From NCBI GenBank assembly GCA_910890315.1, contig CAJVGD010000006.1, positions 1,054,001 through 1,118,000 of the forward strand: a stretch of 64,000 nucleotides of DNA, read 5' to 3'. The notes under the pieces are model-generated. The model made no database searches, was not told where the DNA came from, and worked only from the letters and a program-made list of their open reading frames with translations. A program made the translations under genes and the position numbers. How positions within the stretch are numbered: position 1 is the first letter of the stretch; each line of letters begins with the position of its first letter. Shown here in pieces: positions 35,373-48,559 of this stretch. This DNA comes from Serendipita indica DSM 11827. Taxonomy: Eukaryota > Basidiomycota > Agaricomycetes > Sebacinales > Serendipitaceae.

Positions 35373-36154
35373 GTGCATATTCCTGCACGACTCGTCCATT
35401 CTCAGATCTACAACCATGTGATTCCCTATCCGACCATTATACACATCGACAATAACGCCAACGCCAGTGTGCGCCGGCGGTAGTCTAGATTCGCTGTACT
35501 TTAGCAGGTGCCGCCGGCGAGAGAGCGCAATGGTAACACCCTAGTTTCGAGATATGAAATTGTGCCCCTTGTTCACTCGATTATTTTGGTGTGTATACGG
35601 AGCGTTCAGGTGCTATTGGGCATTACGCCGGTATCGGCGAAGGGCAGGCTGGTTGCTTACGACTTCGGTGACGGGACTGAAAATCTGCGACCAGAAAATC
35701 GCAATAAATAGTCAGCAAAATACAGAAAATGTTCAAAAATAATGTTGCATCAAAAAGTCTGCCCATAGCCGCCACGAAACGGTCGTGATGTGGGATCAGC
35801 CGACCCGGTCAGCGGCACCTGTAGACGTGACGGCCTCTGTCTGACGCAAAACTCGCCTGGATCTACAGCAGCAGCATTTGAAGTGACAGAAGAACCTTGT
35901 GGATGTGCTTCCAGCCCTGCTGTGCGATGCATCATCGTGTATCCGGGGCGAGACGGAAAGACGGAAGAAGAGATGCGTCGCAACGAGACTCTTGACATGT
36001 CCGGAATTACGACGATTTACCTGGAAGGGCCGCAGACGTGCCTGACTTCAGCGACTCGATGAAATTTAAGACAGCCACTTCGCCGGGGATTTACATCACC
36101 TCCCTTCTTATTCCCGTCCTCGACCTCCCTTTCCGCCCTCGACCCTCTGCGACA
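35373..36154. other. Intergenic spacer between duplicated DUF6533 genes
   Basis: Contains the 3' flank of copy A and the 5' flank of copy B, joined around 35595-35620. The right half repeats the upstream region of copy A. Several short open frames cross it but none shows composition or motifs of a protein. No RNA gene or terminal repeat was seen. Confidence 0.6.
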
Positions 36155-37553
36155 ATGTCTGCCGCCCAGCTCGCCGCATTCCAGGAGCTCATCCGTTCTT
36201 TACGGGACCTCAAGTTCTCTGGCTACACTTGCGGCGCTGGGATGGTTGTTCTCCTTTACGACTTTATCTTGACCATGCCAGAGGTCAGTCTCTCGTCCAT
36301 GCTCACCGCTGACCCACCGTTGACAATCCGCTGCAGGAGATCAAGTATGTCTGGGCCAGTAAGCAGCGCTTATCCATGGTCAGAGCAATGTATTTTTGGG
36401 TACGTCGTCCGTGGTAGTCCGTTGCTTTGCTCACATCACCCAGAACCGTTACTTTATTCCTCCATGGATCATTGTCGCCAACTTTAGTATGCAGGTTTCA
36501 TTACTATACTCACCCTCTCTAACGTTCCCCAGATCTCTCTGGACTGAGGGGTCCTCTGACCAATCAAGTACGTCTCAGCTCCAGTAAACCAGCTTCTGCT
36601 AACAAAATATCCTAGTTGTATGTGTAGATCACGCAAAATGAACCACTCTGAACAGAAACAGTTGCAAGGTCTTCGTTCCTTCGCTTGCTATCGTGCAAGG
36701 CGTCTCTATCGCCATTGGTATACAACTGGTGCGCTCACTGCCAGTGCCCTGCTAGAGTACTTATTCCACCCTACGCAGCTTGCCCTGCGCGTCCTAGCGC
36801 TGTATAAGAACAACAAAATAGTTCGGCTCGGCCTTTATACCTACTTGGCTGCATGTCACATCACGCTGCTCATAATCACCGCTTTGACTATGAAGAACTT
36901 TGTTCGCGAGTACTGTCACCTCGAGGCCAGACCCATTACTCATGACTTTCAGCCTTCCTCATGTATCTTCCTATTACCAATAGCTGCTACACAATCCCGG
37001 ACCCCCTAATTAGATATGTCTACATACCTCCCGTGCGCCTTGTCGACAAATAATCGTTCCGCACACTTACAGTAATATAGATTGCCGCGGAATGCGGTAT
37101 CATGATCCTTCAGGTTGCCAATCACATTTATCGACGGCGACAACGGACATTTTTACATACGCCCTTGATATCAACTCTATACAGAGACGGGTATCTATGG
37201 TTTGGATGCGTTATCAGTGTCAGATTGCTATGTCTCTTCATGGTGAGTACTCTGCACCCCTTTTTGAATCAATACTTATCGCGCCACAGTACCAATTCGG
37301 GCCCGTCAGTTTATGGCAAATCGCGAACCAGGCCGACTTTTCTCTTTCTACCGCGCTGATTTCCCGATTCTTCCTCCAACTCCGCGGAGCGATCGATAGC
37401 GACGATGAAGATATGACACTGGCGCCACGAATAAGCGCGCGGTCCAACTCCCAACACGTACAAATACATTCCACTGTTCGCGTCGATAATGGACGGATAG
37501 ATTCGCCGCTCCCACTCCAAGAGCTACGGAGATTCAAGCCGACTCGAATATGA
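36155..37553 (+). CDS. DUF6533 multispan membrane protein, copy B
   Basis: Paralogue of the upstream gene with the same exon plan. It begins MSAAQLAAFQELIRSLRDLK at 36155, followed by YTCGAGMVVLLYDFILTMPE, EIKYVWASKQRLSMVRAMYF, NRYFIPPWIIVANF, FVPSLAIVQGVSIAIGIQL, LGLYTYLAACHITLLIITAL and IAAECGIMILQVANHIYRR. The tail, RGAIDSDDEDMTLAPRISAR to ELRRFKPTRI, is shorter by a few residues than in copy A. As in copy A, an in-frame upstream ATG (36059, MKFKTATSPGIYITSLLIPV) adds a hydrophobic leader of the same length. All exons remain open and splice sites are intact, so both copies look functional. Substitutions concentrate in loops and the C-terminal tail. Confidence 0.85.
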
Positions 37554-37749
37554 AGGCATCTCCCTGCATGACCTTTACACTTTCAGCTCTGCAACTGTAC
37601 CATCATGCTTGCATGCATCAACAATGACGCCCACGCCACCGCGCCGTGGTGATCACCTATCCATCGCATTATTAGTTGTACTTTACCAGAAGCCACCAGT
37701 GAATGGAGCATAGTTGCAACCTCCTCGTTTCTGGATATGAGATTGTGGC

Positions 37750-38258
37750 TTTCTATGGCCCGGTGATTTTGTTGTGCCCTATTTGGACTTGCCAGACAGC
37801 AGACTTGTCCGGCTTGAGGTCTGCAAAGTTGAATTGAAGGCGATAACCCTTGACGACTGGAGCATGCCCATCAGACGAATGAGGCCACCCGCCCCTCGAG
37901 AGCAACCTCGGAACGGGTAAACGCCAATAGAGTCGTCAACCATGAGCGAAGAAGCACGTCCGAAATTATCGGTTAATCTCGTCTCATGCCAGCCAGGGTT
38001 CTTTCTGCAGGCTCGAATCCAGTTCTCGCCCGTGTGAGCAAAACTTGTAATGTGCTTGACGGAACCGAGGTGTTGGGCGTGACGTCCCCGCAACAGGCTG
38101 AATGAAGGCGGACTTTCTGAATGGATGAACAGGCACAGATCGTCGGCCTCTGTCAGTATCAAATGTACCTCGTGTGATTCCGCCTTCCTAAAACTGGGTT
38201 GTGCGGCAACTGCCTTACTATTCTGGCCGGGTGATGCCCAAAATGCATATGCGTAATA
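37750..38258 (-). other. Possible gene fragment, unrecognised
   Basis: Between the second DUF6533 gene and POLD3 there is a 720-nt gap. On the minus strand a protein-like stretch can be read without introns for about 127 codons (NWIRACRKNPGWHETRLTDN; GVYPFRGCSRGAGGLIRLMG). Its downstream neighbour frame continues as RLQFNFADLKPDKSAVWQVQ. The composition looks like real protein, but there is no good start: the nearest upstream ATG frame near 38258 is not joined by an intron of normal size. It could be a remnant of a gene displaced by the duplication, or chance. No family recognised. Confidence 0.3.
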
Positions 38259-38283
38259 TCGTCAAAGAGTCTAGTAACAACAC

Positions 38284-40262
38284 TCATTTCTTTTGGAAGA
38301 AGGAGTCGATCGTCTTCTTACCACCTTGGGGTGCAGGCCCCGGCTTTGGTTTCGGCTTTGCGGTCGTGGACTCTTTGCTGGTGCCTGCCTTGGGAAGTTT
38401 TACCTCGGGCTCTTCCTTCTTGACCCGAGAACCCGCGGTGCCGCTATTCCCGCCCTTTTTCTTTGCTTTTGTCGGTTCCGGAGGTTGCTCCGACTCGGAG
38501 TCGACGCTCTCATACTCGGAGTAATCCTCCGTCTCTGTAAATAGCAGTCACTTCACGTGCTCAAGGGAGCAGAAGAGACGTACGGATGAAGCCCCTCTTA
38601 TCTGTATACTCTCGCGTCTTTACAACTCTCCGCTTGCGTAAACCATTGGCACCCATCGGCCACGCCTTTTGCTTCTTCGTCGGTCGTTTCGTCTTGGCGT
38701 ACATTGGCTCTTCTGTCTCAGACGTCTCCATTGGTTCGTCTTCCTCGATGCTGGGTTCGGCCTCTTCGTCTTCATCATTGTCCTCTCCTCCAGTGTCAAA
38801 TTTGGATGAGGGTGGGCCAGGTACGTGTCTCGGAGCGAGCACGACGTTCTCATCTACGAGAAAAGGTTAGAGCAACAAATTTATAAATGGAGGGACGTGC
38901 CATCGCTCCAATCCATAGAAACTTCACTCTTTGCTTTGCGTTTGATGGCTTTAGGGGCGCGCATCTCCTCTTCCTCCTCATCATCGGAGAGTAGTACTCC
39001 TTTCTTCGCACGAATCTTGGGCTCAGTCTTTACAGGTGCAGAAGTGCGTGGTTTCGACTTTGGTGGCTTGTCGTCTTCCTTTTCGTCCGGTGGCGTAGGA
39101 CGCTTGGTTCCCCGCTGTAAACAGGGATTAGAAATATAACACTGTGATGTGTATATCATGCCTTGGCCTGAGTTTCGCTCGTAGCGGATGAACTGACTGA
39201 CGCCTCTCGCACAGCTGCCTTGCCCTTCTTTTGTGCACTCGTCTTATCTTGTGTCGAAGGTTTGCTCGCTTCGGTCTTTGGCGCGTCTTTTGATTTCGCT
39301 TTGCTCCAGTCTAGTCCGACCTGCTTTTTGCTCGTCTCTGCCTTGGGTGCGATGCTCTTTGCAACCGGTGCCGGTTTGACCTCTTCCTTTGATTTTGCTG
39401 CACCAGGATTCTTCTCCTCTTTGGTAGTCGGCTTGGAGCCTGCGGACGTCGAAGCGATAGTTTGATTTGGCTTCTTGGCCTTGATGTTCTTGTTTACCTT
39501 AGAGATTATCAGCAGAGATGGTATACACACGTATTCATTACCTTGCACGCATTACTAATGGGGATTCCTAGACTCTTCAGCTCGTCAATCGTTCGTGATG
39601 CATCCATCTTTCGAACAGCATCCACAGTCGTGACCAGTAGTGAGGGATCCTATAGCTTGTCAGTGAATACCTCGCTCGTGATGGTGACCTGCCATGAAAT
39701 TGGATGGCTCGATGCTGTAAATGTGAACACCGCGAACGGTTTTGAACGTCGACTTGCAGCCTGTAACTCTATGATGACGAGCAACGGCTACGAATCAAAG
39801 ACGTACTCTCGAGGTTCTCTTCTGGGACGATCAGAATCTTCTGTCGCACTGTCTTTTCCGCCATCGGCGAAGGCGCGTCTTGAACTTCGCCTTGCTGTTC
39901 ATCAACCTCCATCGAGTCGTTAGATGTAACGTTGTCTAGATCCTCTCCCGTCACGAGGTATGTTGCATGGAGAGACGCTGTTCCGCCGTGACCATTATTC
40001 GCCTCGTAGAATGCAGCCAGTGATCTATACACGCGTAATAGACGCGTTTTAGCCGCTTGAAACGCATTTTGATGTAGTCACATACCGTTTCGCGGCATTG
40101 ACATGGATCGAGAGTGCACGGCTGAGCAGCCGATAAGTGACCTGCATTTGCATGGTTATACGATGCTCTTTCGAACAACATATGTTCACCGACAATATTT
40201 TGGTTAACTTTCACCTGCTTGGTGAGGTAGTCGTTGATGGCGGCTTCGTTCGGGTCGCTCAT
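38284..40262 (-). CDS. POLD3: DNA polymerase delta subunit 3 (POLD3 / Cdc27)
   Basis: Non-catalytic subunit linking polymerase delta to PCNA during lagging-strand synthesis. Starts MSDPNEAAINDYLTKQVKVN at 40262. Exon 2 reads VTYRLLSRALSIHVNAAKR, the hallmark of the winged-helix N-terminal domain that binds the second subunit, followed by SLAAFYEANNG. The middle is a long Lys/Ser/Pro/Glu-rich disordered region. The C-terminus carries RRVVKTREYTDKRGFI, a conserved block in this family, and ends with a PCNA-interacting peptide, KKTIDSFFQKK. The consensus Gln of the PIP box is replaced by Lys, but the TIDSFF core is complete. About eight introns. Length about 480 residues, within the family range. 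The gene follows the ribosomal uL1 gene on the same strand. Confidence 0.92.
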
Positions 40263-40551
40263 AGTGGTGTCCAAGATGTGAAGTTGCAAAATATGACGCA
40301 TGCAAACGATTACTAGTGAATTTTGTCTTTTAAACATGTAGATTGCAACACAGTGACCAATGAATTACATTCGGCTAGCCACTAGACCCTACGATGATAA
40401 TCTCCTTTGCGCAAACGTACATCAGCTCCCACTCAGCCAGAACCGCATTTCTGACTGTTGGTAAAAAGCGTGCGGGCTTCATGTTTTGCAAGTGTAAATT
40501 TGCCACCCGGGAAAGGACACCGTCGGGGGGATGTCGCAACGTGCAAGACAT

Positions 40552-41401
40552 CTAGAAGAGTCGGATCGCCTTGCCCATCGTCGACTTGATGTGCAGCGAT
40601 TTGACGTTTTGCCAGTTCTTCTTCAGGAGAGAGACCAAGAAGTTGATGCCTGTCCACAATCAGAATCAAACGTTGACATGTATAATACACGATACGCACT
40701 CATCATTACATTGGCCAATACTTGGTCATCCGTCATCTGAACGTGGCCGACAGCGACGGCCAAGCAGAGCACCTTCTTCAGCTGGAACTTGATCGTCGAA
40801 CGAACCTCGGTGAGCTTGTTCGTCAAGTCTTCCGAGTGCGAGACTGGGGTAGGGAACTTGCCAGCTAAGGTGGAGGAATCAGTCGTTCCGCCAAAGCAAG
40901 CGACTAATGAACACTGACCCTTTGAGAGACCCGGACCAAGTAGACGTGGGATTTGCTTCAAGAGGGCTTCAGACGACAAGAAAGCGTCGTACTTCTTAGC
41001 GAGCTTCTTAACGAGCTTTTTATTCTTGTTCAGCCTGTGTTGTGATGAGGGCTAGCGCAGTGCACAGCGAGTATTACCCACTTCTTGAGATCGTCGACAG
41101 ACATGTACTCGAGCTCAATCTGCTTGGCACGATCGATGTCGTTTGCGTCTGCAAGAATGCAGATCGACATACGAGGACGGGGGATATTTGGCAGCCTGTA
41201 GTTACTTGTAAACGTCGTAGAATACGCATTGGATTGAACCCACTTGACAGTTCCAGAGAAACGCTTGTCACGTTGAGGGTCATAGTTCTTGAGACCAATC
41301 TGGAGCTCAATCGTCTCGACGAATTTTCGTTGCTTCTCCTGCGAAGCACTCAAGAGCTCTTTGATGGACGCCCGCACGCTTGACACTGAAAGTTTGCTCA
41401 T
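40552..41401 (-). CDS. RPL10A: 60S ribosomal protein uL1 (RPL10A / yeast RPL1)
   Basis: Forms the L1 stalk that guides deacylated tRNA out of the ribosome. The ATG at 41401 gives [20 protein letters not shown]. Family blocks follow: [100 protein letters not shown] and the C-terminal [16 protein letters not shown]. Four short introns are visible (for example between VK and LPNIP near 41190-41230). The predicted length, about 217 residues, equals the normal value for the family. Confidence 0.97.
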
Positions 41402-41632
41402 TTTTCTCGATGGAGACGAGGTCTGTGGAGGATGGCCAAACACTGACAAACACCGCGAGATGTCAAGAGTGCAAAAGTGGGGATTGTATTCGCGAAATTA
41501 CCAGAAATAGAACAGTAATTATGACTCCTGAATAGCACGCGCTGTCTGTCAGGCAGTAGAGGTAAGGACCGTTCGTACACATCGTCACCCGTCAATAGAG
41601 CGTTTGCTCGCGGTATTGCACCTTTTAGAGGC

Positions 41633-43642
41633 TTAGAAGCCCATTCCTCCCATTCCGCCCATGCCACCCATGCCGCCCATTCCGCCCATCGGTGGGGGAG
41701 TCTTCTCCTCTCCCTCGACGACGCACGCCTCCGAGGTGGTTAGGAGCGATGCAACACCACTATAGCAACGTTAGTAAGTAGCGTCTCAAGTCTGGATGCA
41801 GAAACATACCTGGCATCGATCAGGGCTGTCTTGACGACCTTTAGCGGATCGACAATTCCAGATGCAATCATGTCGGTATACTCGCTCTTCGCCGCATCGT
41901 AACCCCAGCTAAAGTTTTCGGGCTTGCTGTACTTCTCCAAGAGGTGTCCAACGACCACGGATCCTTCCTCTCCTGCGTTCTCGACAATCGTCTTGGCTGG
42001 ACGAAGCAGAGCGGAACGAATGATCGAGACACCCAGTCTTTGGTCAAAGTTGAGTGGGCTCTCAGCCGAGGTGAGTGGTGCGAGTGCAAGCGACGCCTTG
42101 AGCAAAGCCGTACCACCTCCAGGAAGGATGCCCTCCTCTACAGCAGCACGAGTGGCATTGAGCGCATCGTCATATCGATCCTTCTTCTCTCCGACCTCGA
42201 CCTCGCTCGAGCCACCAACCTTGATGACTGCAACACCACCCGAGAGCTTGGCAAGTCGCTCCTGTAGCTTGGACTTGTCAAACTCGCTCGTGGTGGGGTC
42301 CGCAATGGCGTCGCGAATTTGTTCGCAGCGAGCAGCAATGGTGTCCTTGGCACCGTCGCCGTTGAGGAAGATGGTATCGTCCTTTGAGACGCTCACCGAG
42401 CCCGCAGAGCCGAGCATGTCGGGGGTGAGTCGGTCGAGCTTGATGTCGAGGTCATCCGTGAACACGGTACCACCCGTAAGGATAGCAAGATCACCAAGGA
42501 TTGACTTGCGGTTGTCACCGAAGCCAGGTGCCTTGACTGCGCAGACACTGAGCTGGCCGCGGAGCTTGTTGAGGATGCAGGCAGCGAGAGCCTCGCCGTC
42601 GACGTCTTCCGCAACAATGAGGAGCGGTCGGCGAGCTTGAGCGGCAGCCTCCAGGGCCGGGAGAATGTCAACGACAGCGGAGATCTTCTTCTCCGACAAA
42701 AGAATGTATGGCTTCTCCAACTCGGCCTTTTGCGACTTGGGGTTGGTAATAAAGTATGCGGATATGAATCCTCGGTCGAAGCGCATACCTTCGGTGATCT
42801 CGATCGTGTCACCAATGGTCGAACCCTCCTTGACGGTGATGACTCCTCTTTGCCGACCCTCGACATGGCGTTGGCAATCAAGTTACCAATGTGAGTGTCA
42901 CCGTTGGCAGAGATGGTAGCGACCTGGTCACATGTTTAAGAATGTAGTTTCCACATGAACTATCCAACTTACTTGAGCAATCTCCTCCGAGGTGGTGATG
43001 ACCTTTTTCTCCTTTTCGAGAATCTCAATGACCTTATCGACGGCCTTTTGAGAGCCTCGACGCAAATCCATGGGATTGCAGCCAGCGGCGACGTTCTTGA
43101 CACCCTCTGCGTAGATTGCCCTTGCCAAAACGGTCGCCGTCGTAGTACCGTCACCGGCAATCTCGTTTGTCTTCTGAGCAACATCTTGGACAAGACTATA
43201 GGGAATAAGTCTCGAGTATTGGCGAAAGTGGGCGGCTTACCGAGCACCGAGGTTTTCAAACTTGTTTTTCAACGTGATCGACTTTGCGACGGTAACACCG
43301 TCTAGAAAGTCATTAGAAACGTGAAAAAGCATAATTGTAAAAGAAGACATACCTTTTGTGATCTTTGGGGCACCAAACGACTGCTCAATGATGACATTAC
43401 GACCTGGGCAGGTTTCGTGAGCAAACTGGCCAATATGCGCGAATTGCTTCTGTTAAAACAAGCTTACCTTTGGGCCCAAGAGTTACAGAGACGGCGTTTG
43501 CAAGCACGTCGACGCCAGCGAGCATGGCTGCGCGGCCTTCGTTTGAAAACTTGATTTCCTTGTGCGCACCGCGTGCAAGGACGGCCTTTGCGACCTTTGG
43601 GCCTGTACGGCGGACAGCAGAGCTAGAACGAGACGAAATCAT
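41633..43642 (-). CDS. HSP60: Mitochondrial chaperonin HSP60 (GroEL family)
   Basis: Matrix ATP-driven folding chamber working with HSP10. Begins at the ATG at 43642 ([20 protein letters not shown]), an Arg/Ser presequence followed by the mature start [20 protein letters not shown]. Conserved blocks include VTLGPKG, the region [20 protein letters not shown] spread over an intron, [65 protein letters not shown] and [14 protein letters not shown]. It ends with the GGM repeat typical of group I chaperonins ([11 protein letters not shown]). About seven introns. Length near 590 residues, normal for the family. HSP10 starts 86 bp away on the other strand. Confidence 0.98.
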
Positions 43643-43700
43643 GGGCGAGGGGGCTGACGAGGTCGGGGGCAAGTTTGTTGCAACAAGTTTTCCAACACGT

Positions 43701-43715
43701 CGAAACTTCTCGAAC
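43701..43715. promoter_or_regulatory. Perfect heat-shock element in the HSP60-HSP10 bidirectional promoter
   Basis: Three inverted 5-bp units in phase, nGAAnnTTCnnGAAn, read CGAAACTTCTCGAAC. This matches the binding site of trimeric heat-shock factor HSF1 with no mismatch. It sits in the 86 bp between the two start codons (15 bp before the HSP10 ATG, about 60 bp before the HSP60 ATG), so transcripts probably begin very close to it. Confidence 0.8.
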
Positions 43716-43728
43716 TACAACCACATCC

Positions 43729-44205
43729 ATGGTAAGCATCCAAACCACCTCCAACACGCTCAAATCGCTCACAAACCCTCTAAAAACAGGCAGCAACTTT
43801 CAAAAACATCAGGTCTGTGATCCCCCTCTTTGACCGTGTGCTCGTTCAGCGCTTCAAGCCGGAAACGGTACGTCTTTTTGCCTTTTCAAGACTCCCGGAA
43901 GCTCATAGTGTCTAGAAAACCGCGTCTGGTCTCTTCCTTCCCTCGTCTGCAACCTCTGGCACGCTTCCCGAGGCAACTGTGATTGCTGTCGGACCTGGCG
44001 TCCCAGACCGCAATGGAAAAATTGTCCCCCCAAGTGTTAGTGCAGGAGATCGCGTCCTGCTACCAAGCTGGGGCGGAAATTCGATCAAAGTCGGCGAGGA
44101 GGTAAGGAGACTGGCTTCTCAGACCTCCAAATGCTGAATTATTTGCCTTTTCAGGAGTATTTTATGTTCAAGGACTCTGATATCCTTGCCAAAATCAAGG
44201 AATAG
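43729..44205 (+). CDS. HSP10: Mitochondrial co-chaperonin HSP10 (GroES family)
   Basis: Heptameric lid of HSP60. Exon 1 consists of the ATG alone (43729-43731), followed directly by GTAAGC; the intron ends at 43789 and exon 2 opens with GCAGCAACT, giving MAATFKNIRSVIPLFDRVLV. The mobile loop that touches HSP60 reads TKTASGLFLPSSATSG. The roof and C-terminus are EATVIAVGPGVPDRNGKIV, GDRVLLPSWGG and EEYFMFKDSDILAKIKE. Length about 106 residues, as expected. Later introns lie near 43869-43917 and 44102-44153. The start is fixed by splicing; no other ATG gives the conserved N-terminus. Confidence 0.97.
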
Positions 44206-44375
44206 ACAATTTCCTGCGTGCGGCTCGCGGTGTCTAGCAGTTTCTCCACCTCTAAGGTTGTCATATTATTCTCGCAATATAATCCCCATTCATTAGTCAT
44301 CAATGGCTTGGATTTCATGTGTGCTACTCTCCAAGTAACTGTCCAAAGTGTCGCCTTTTTCCCAGTCAGCTTACT

Positions 44376-44941
44376 TCACCTTATGGCATTCGAGCACATA
44401 CCAGTGAAACCTTTGTTGGCCTTGTATCCTCTTGCACGAAAACGTGCCACGACGAGTCGGTTGTGCTCAATTGCGGCCAACTGAAGTTTCTTGATAGTTC
44501 CTGAAAAGGCATCACAGAGAGTAAAGGAATTTACTAAGACATACCTGAAGTATGAAGCACAATTGGGATGATAGCAGTCCCCTCGAGTTCAGTGAGCAAA
44601 GTGACCGCCGCTTTAGCAATGCGGACATGCTCTCTTCCAACTCGGATTATGCAAAGTGACGTCGTAGGAGAATAGTATTTGACTATAACGTCATCAGCAG
44701 TCAATCGAAAGATTGACACTGGTCCTTACCACTGAGAGAAGTACCAATAGCACCCCATCCGGCATCTCCAAAGTTTAGAATGGCGCTGTTCTTGAGGGCA
44801 TGAAAGATTTTCGACGTTGTAAATGGGACTGGCCGCTCGTCAAGGTTGGGATTCAGGAATTCAACCAACAGCCATCGGTTCTACACTTCTTTGTTAGGTT
44901 TGGTCGACGGATAAAGGCGGGTTTACCTTGATGCGAACCAT
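44376..44941 (-). CDS. POP5: RNase P/MRP protein subunit POP5
   Basis: Nuclear protein subunit shared by RNase P (tRNA 5' processing) and RNase MRP (rRNA processing). Exon 1 (44927-44941) encodes MVRIK; exon 2 from 44880 gives NRWLLVEFLNPNLDERPVPF, the family signature at the extreme N-terminus. Then come ALKNSAILNFGDAGWGAIGT, VKYYSPTTSLCIIRVGREHV and the core strands TELEGTAIIPIVLHTSGTIK, followed by LQLAAIEHNRLVVARFRARG. Three introns are seen. The end is uncertain: the frame stops at 44376, but a GTATGT donor just before the stop leaves open a further intron and a different tail. Length about 160 residues, normal for POP5. Confidence 0.92.
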
Positions 44942-45016
44942 CAAGGCAAAGCCTTAGTTGTGAACGAGTACAAGGGGTCAGTCTGCCACCGTCAGGGGAT
45001 GGTATTGGCAAGGGGT

Positions 45017-47441
<2,425 letters not shown>

Positions 47442-47655
47442 AAAACGGGTTTCCGGCCGGGTTTTTGGGCGACGAGGGGGTGGCCAAAGTGCACACGACT
47501 AAGCATCATATCCCAGACATGATTTATATGTTTTTCTGAGTATCTGAATAATCATCCTGGTACTCGTTGGAAATACAGACGAGCAACGTAGAGGACCAAA
47601 GTAAACCCAAAGCCGAGGCCCATTTGTTCGCATTCTCGACCCAACGACGACTTTG

Positions 47656-48223
47656 ATGCTCGGCCTTCGTGCTGCTCGCTCGCTGCGCTCTGCGCTCCCA
47701 AAGACGAAAAATGCAGTAGCTCTTCGTCCTGCAACTCGTGCGATTGCTTCTTCTTCTCGCCTCCGCTCAGAGAAACCGCCCGCCATCTACGGCGAGGGCG
47801 CAAAGCCTGGAGAAGTTCCAACCGACTTTCAACAAGCGACTGGTCTTGAGCGTCTTCAACTTCTTGGCCAAATGGAGGGCGTCGACGTCTTCAATACCGG
47901 CCCGCTTATCATGTCGAAAGCTGGAACTTTGGAGGACCCAACCTTGGTGCCATCTTATGTGCGTATCTCGGTTTAGTACATTTGTTTAGCTGATAGAATC
48001 CCGTTTTCAGTCCGAGGAGCGCATTGTAGGTTGCAACGGTTGGCCTAGCGAAACCCACGACATGGTTTGGCTCACTGCTAGCAACCATAGAGAAAACTCT
48101 CGGTGCCCAGAGTGTGGAAATGGTATGTTTAAGCTATTTTTGGGAGGGCCCGTTGACTGACCATGACTGCCAGTGTTCAAGCTGCAATTCCTTGGAGAGG
48201 CAGGAGGACATCATCACCACTAG
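47656..48223 (+). CDS. COX4: Cytochrome c oxidase zinc-binding subunit (COX4 in yeast, COX5B in animals)
   Basis: Nuclear-encoded matrix-side subunit of respiratory complex IV. The ATG at 47656 begins an Arg/Ser/Ala presequence (MLGLRAARSLRSALPKTKNA; a second one ends near SSSRLRSEKPP). The mature protein has TDFQQATGLERLQLLGQMEG and KAGTLEDPTLVPSY. After an intron it has SEERIVGCNGWPSETHDMVW and the zinc-site CPECGNVFKLQFLG. It ends with a short His tail, GGHHHH, similar in style to yeast Cox4. Two introns (near 47957-48010 and 48122-48172). About 155 residues, as expected. The gene is divergent from SelO with about 215 nt between starts. Confidence 0.96.
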
Positions 48224-48559
48224 AAATGCAATTGTAACTTGCTCAAATATGCTAATGGCTGGTCTTACTATGGAATATGTCTACATGTTATGACCAGCCC
48301 TTGGGCCTATATCTTGGCTTATCACCTTGTAAGAAGCTTGAAATATGTTCCCATTACTACAAAGGGATCGATCTTGCCACTATTGGGATTGTCCTCGCGT
48401 GTGACGGGTGGCGCATTCCTTGAACTCGACCTCTACCTCGTCTAGTTCGAGGGCGGCACCTCTTCACCTACGACGTGTTTATCTGACCTTGTGAGTTCTA
48501 TAGCAAGCAGAAATCACAATCGCTGATTAGACTCACGTCAATGTCTCAGCAACACTTCC
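48224..48559. other. Intergenic region
   Basis: About 335 nt between COX4 and the next plus-strand gene. Contains the COX4 3' end and the promoter of the next gene. Only short frames with no protein-like composition; no RNA gene, repeat or transposon seen. Confidence 0.5.

Larger units (their letters stand above)
33385..37780 (+). repeat. Tandem duplication of a ~2.2-kb unit carrying a DUF6533 gene
   Basis: Copy A covers about 33385-35595 and copy B about 35620-37780. Similarity runs from the upstream flank through every exon and intron to the 3' flank, where TTTCGAGATATGAAATTGTG in A matches TTTCTGGATATGAGATTGTG in B. Exon order and intron positions are identical. Divergence is roughly tens of percent in non-coding parts and lower in exons, so the event is not very recent. 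Neither copy carries obvious transposon ends. Confidence 0.85.

Noticed and set aside
33385-37780. The duplicated DUF6533 block as a transposable element
   Set aside because: No terminal repeats, target-site duplication or transposase are visible; the copies are adjacent and in the same orientation, as in ordinary tandem duplication.
41924-42640. A 238-codon open frame antisense to HSP60
   Set aside because: Long antisense frames opposite conserved chaperonin genes are a known artefact of strong codon bias. The protein is Ser/Arg-rich with no features, while the HSP60 strand is certain.
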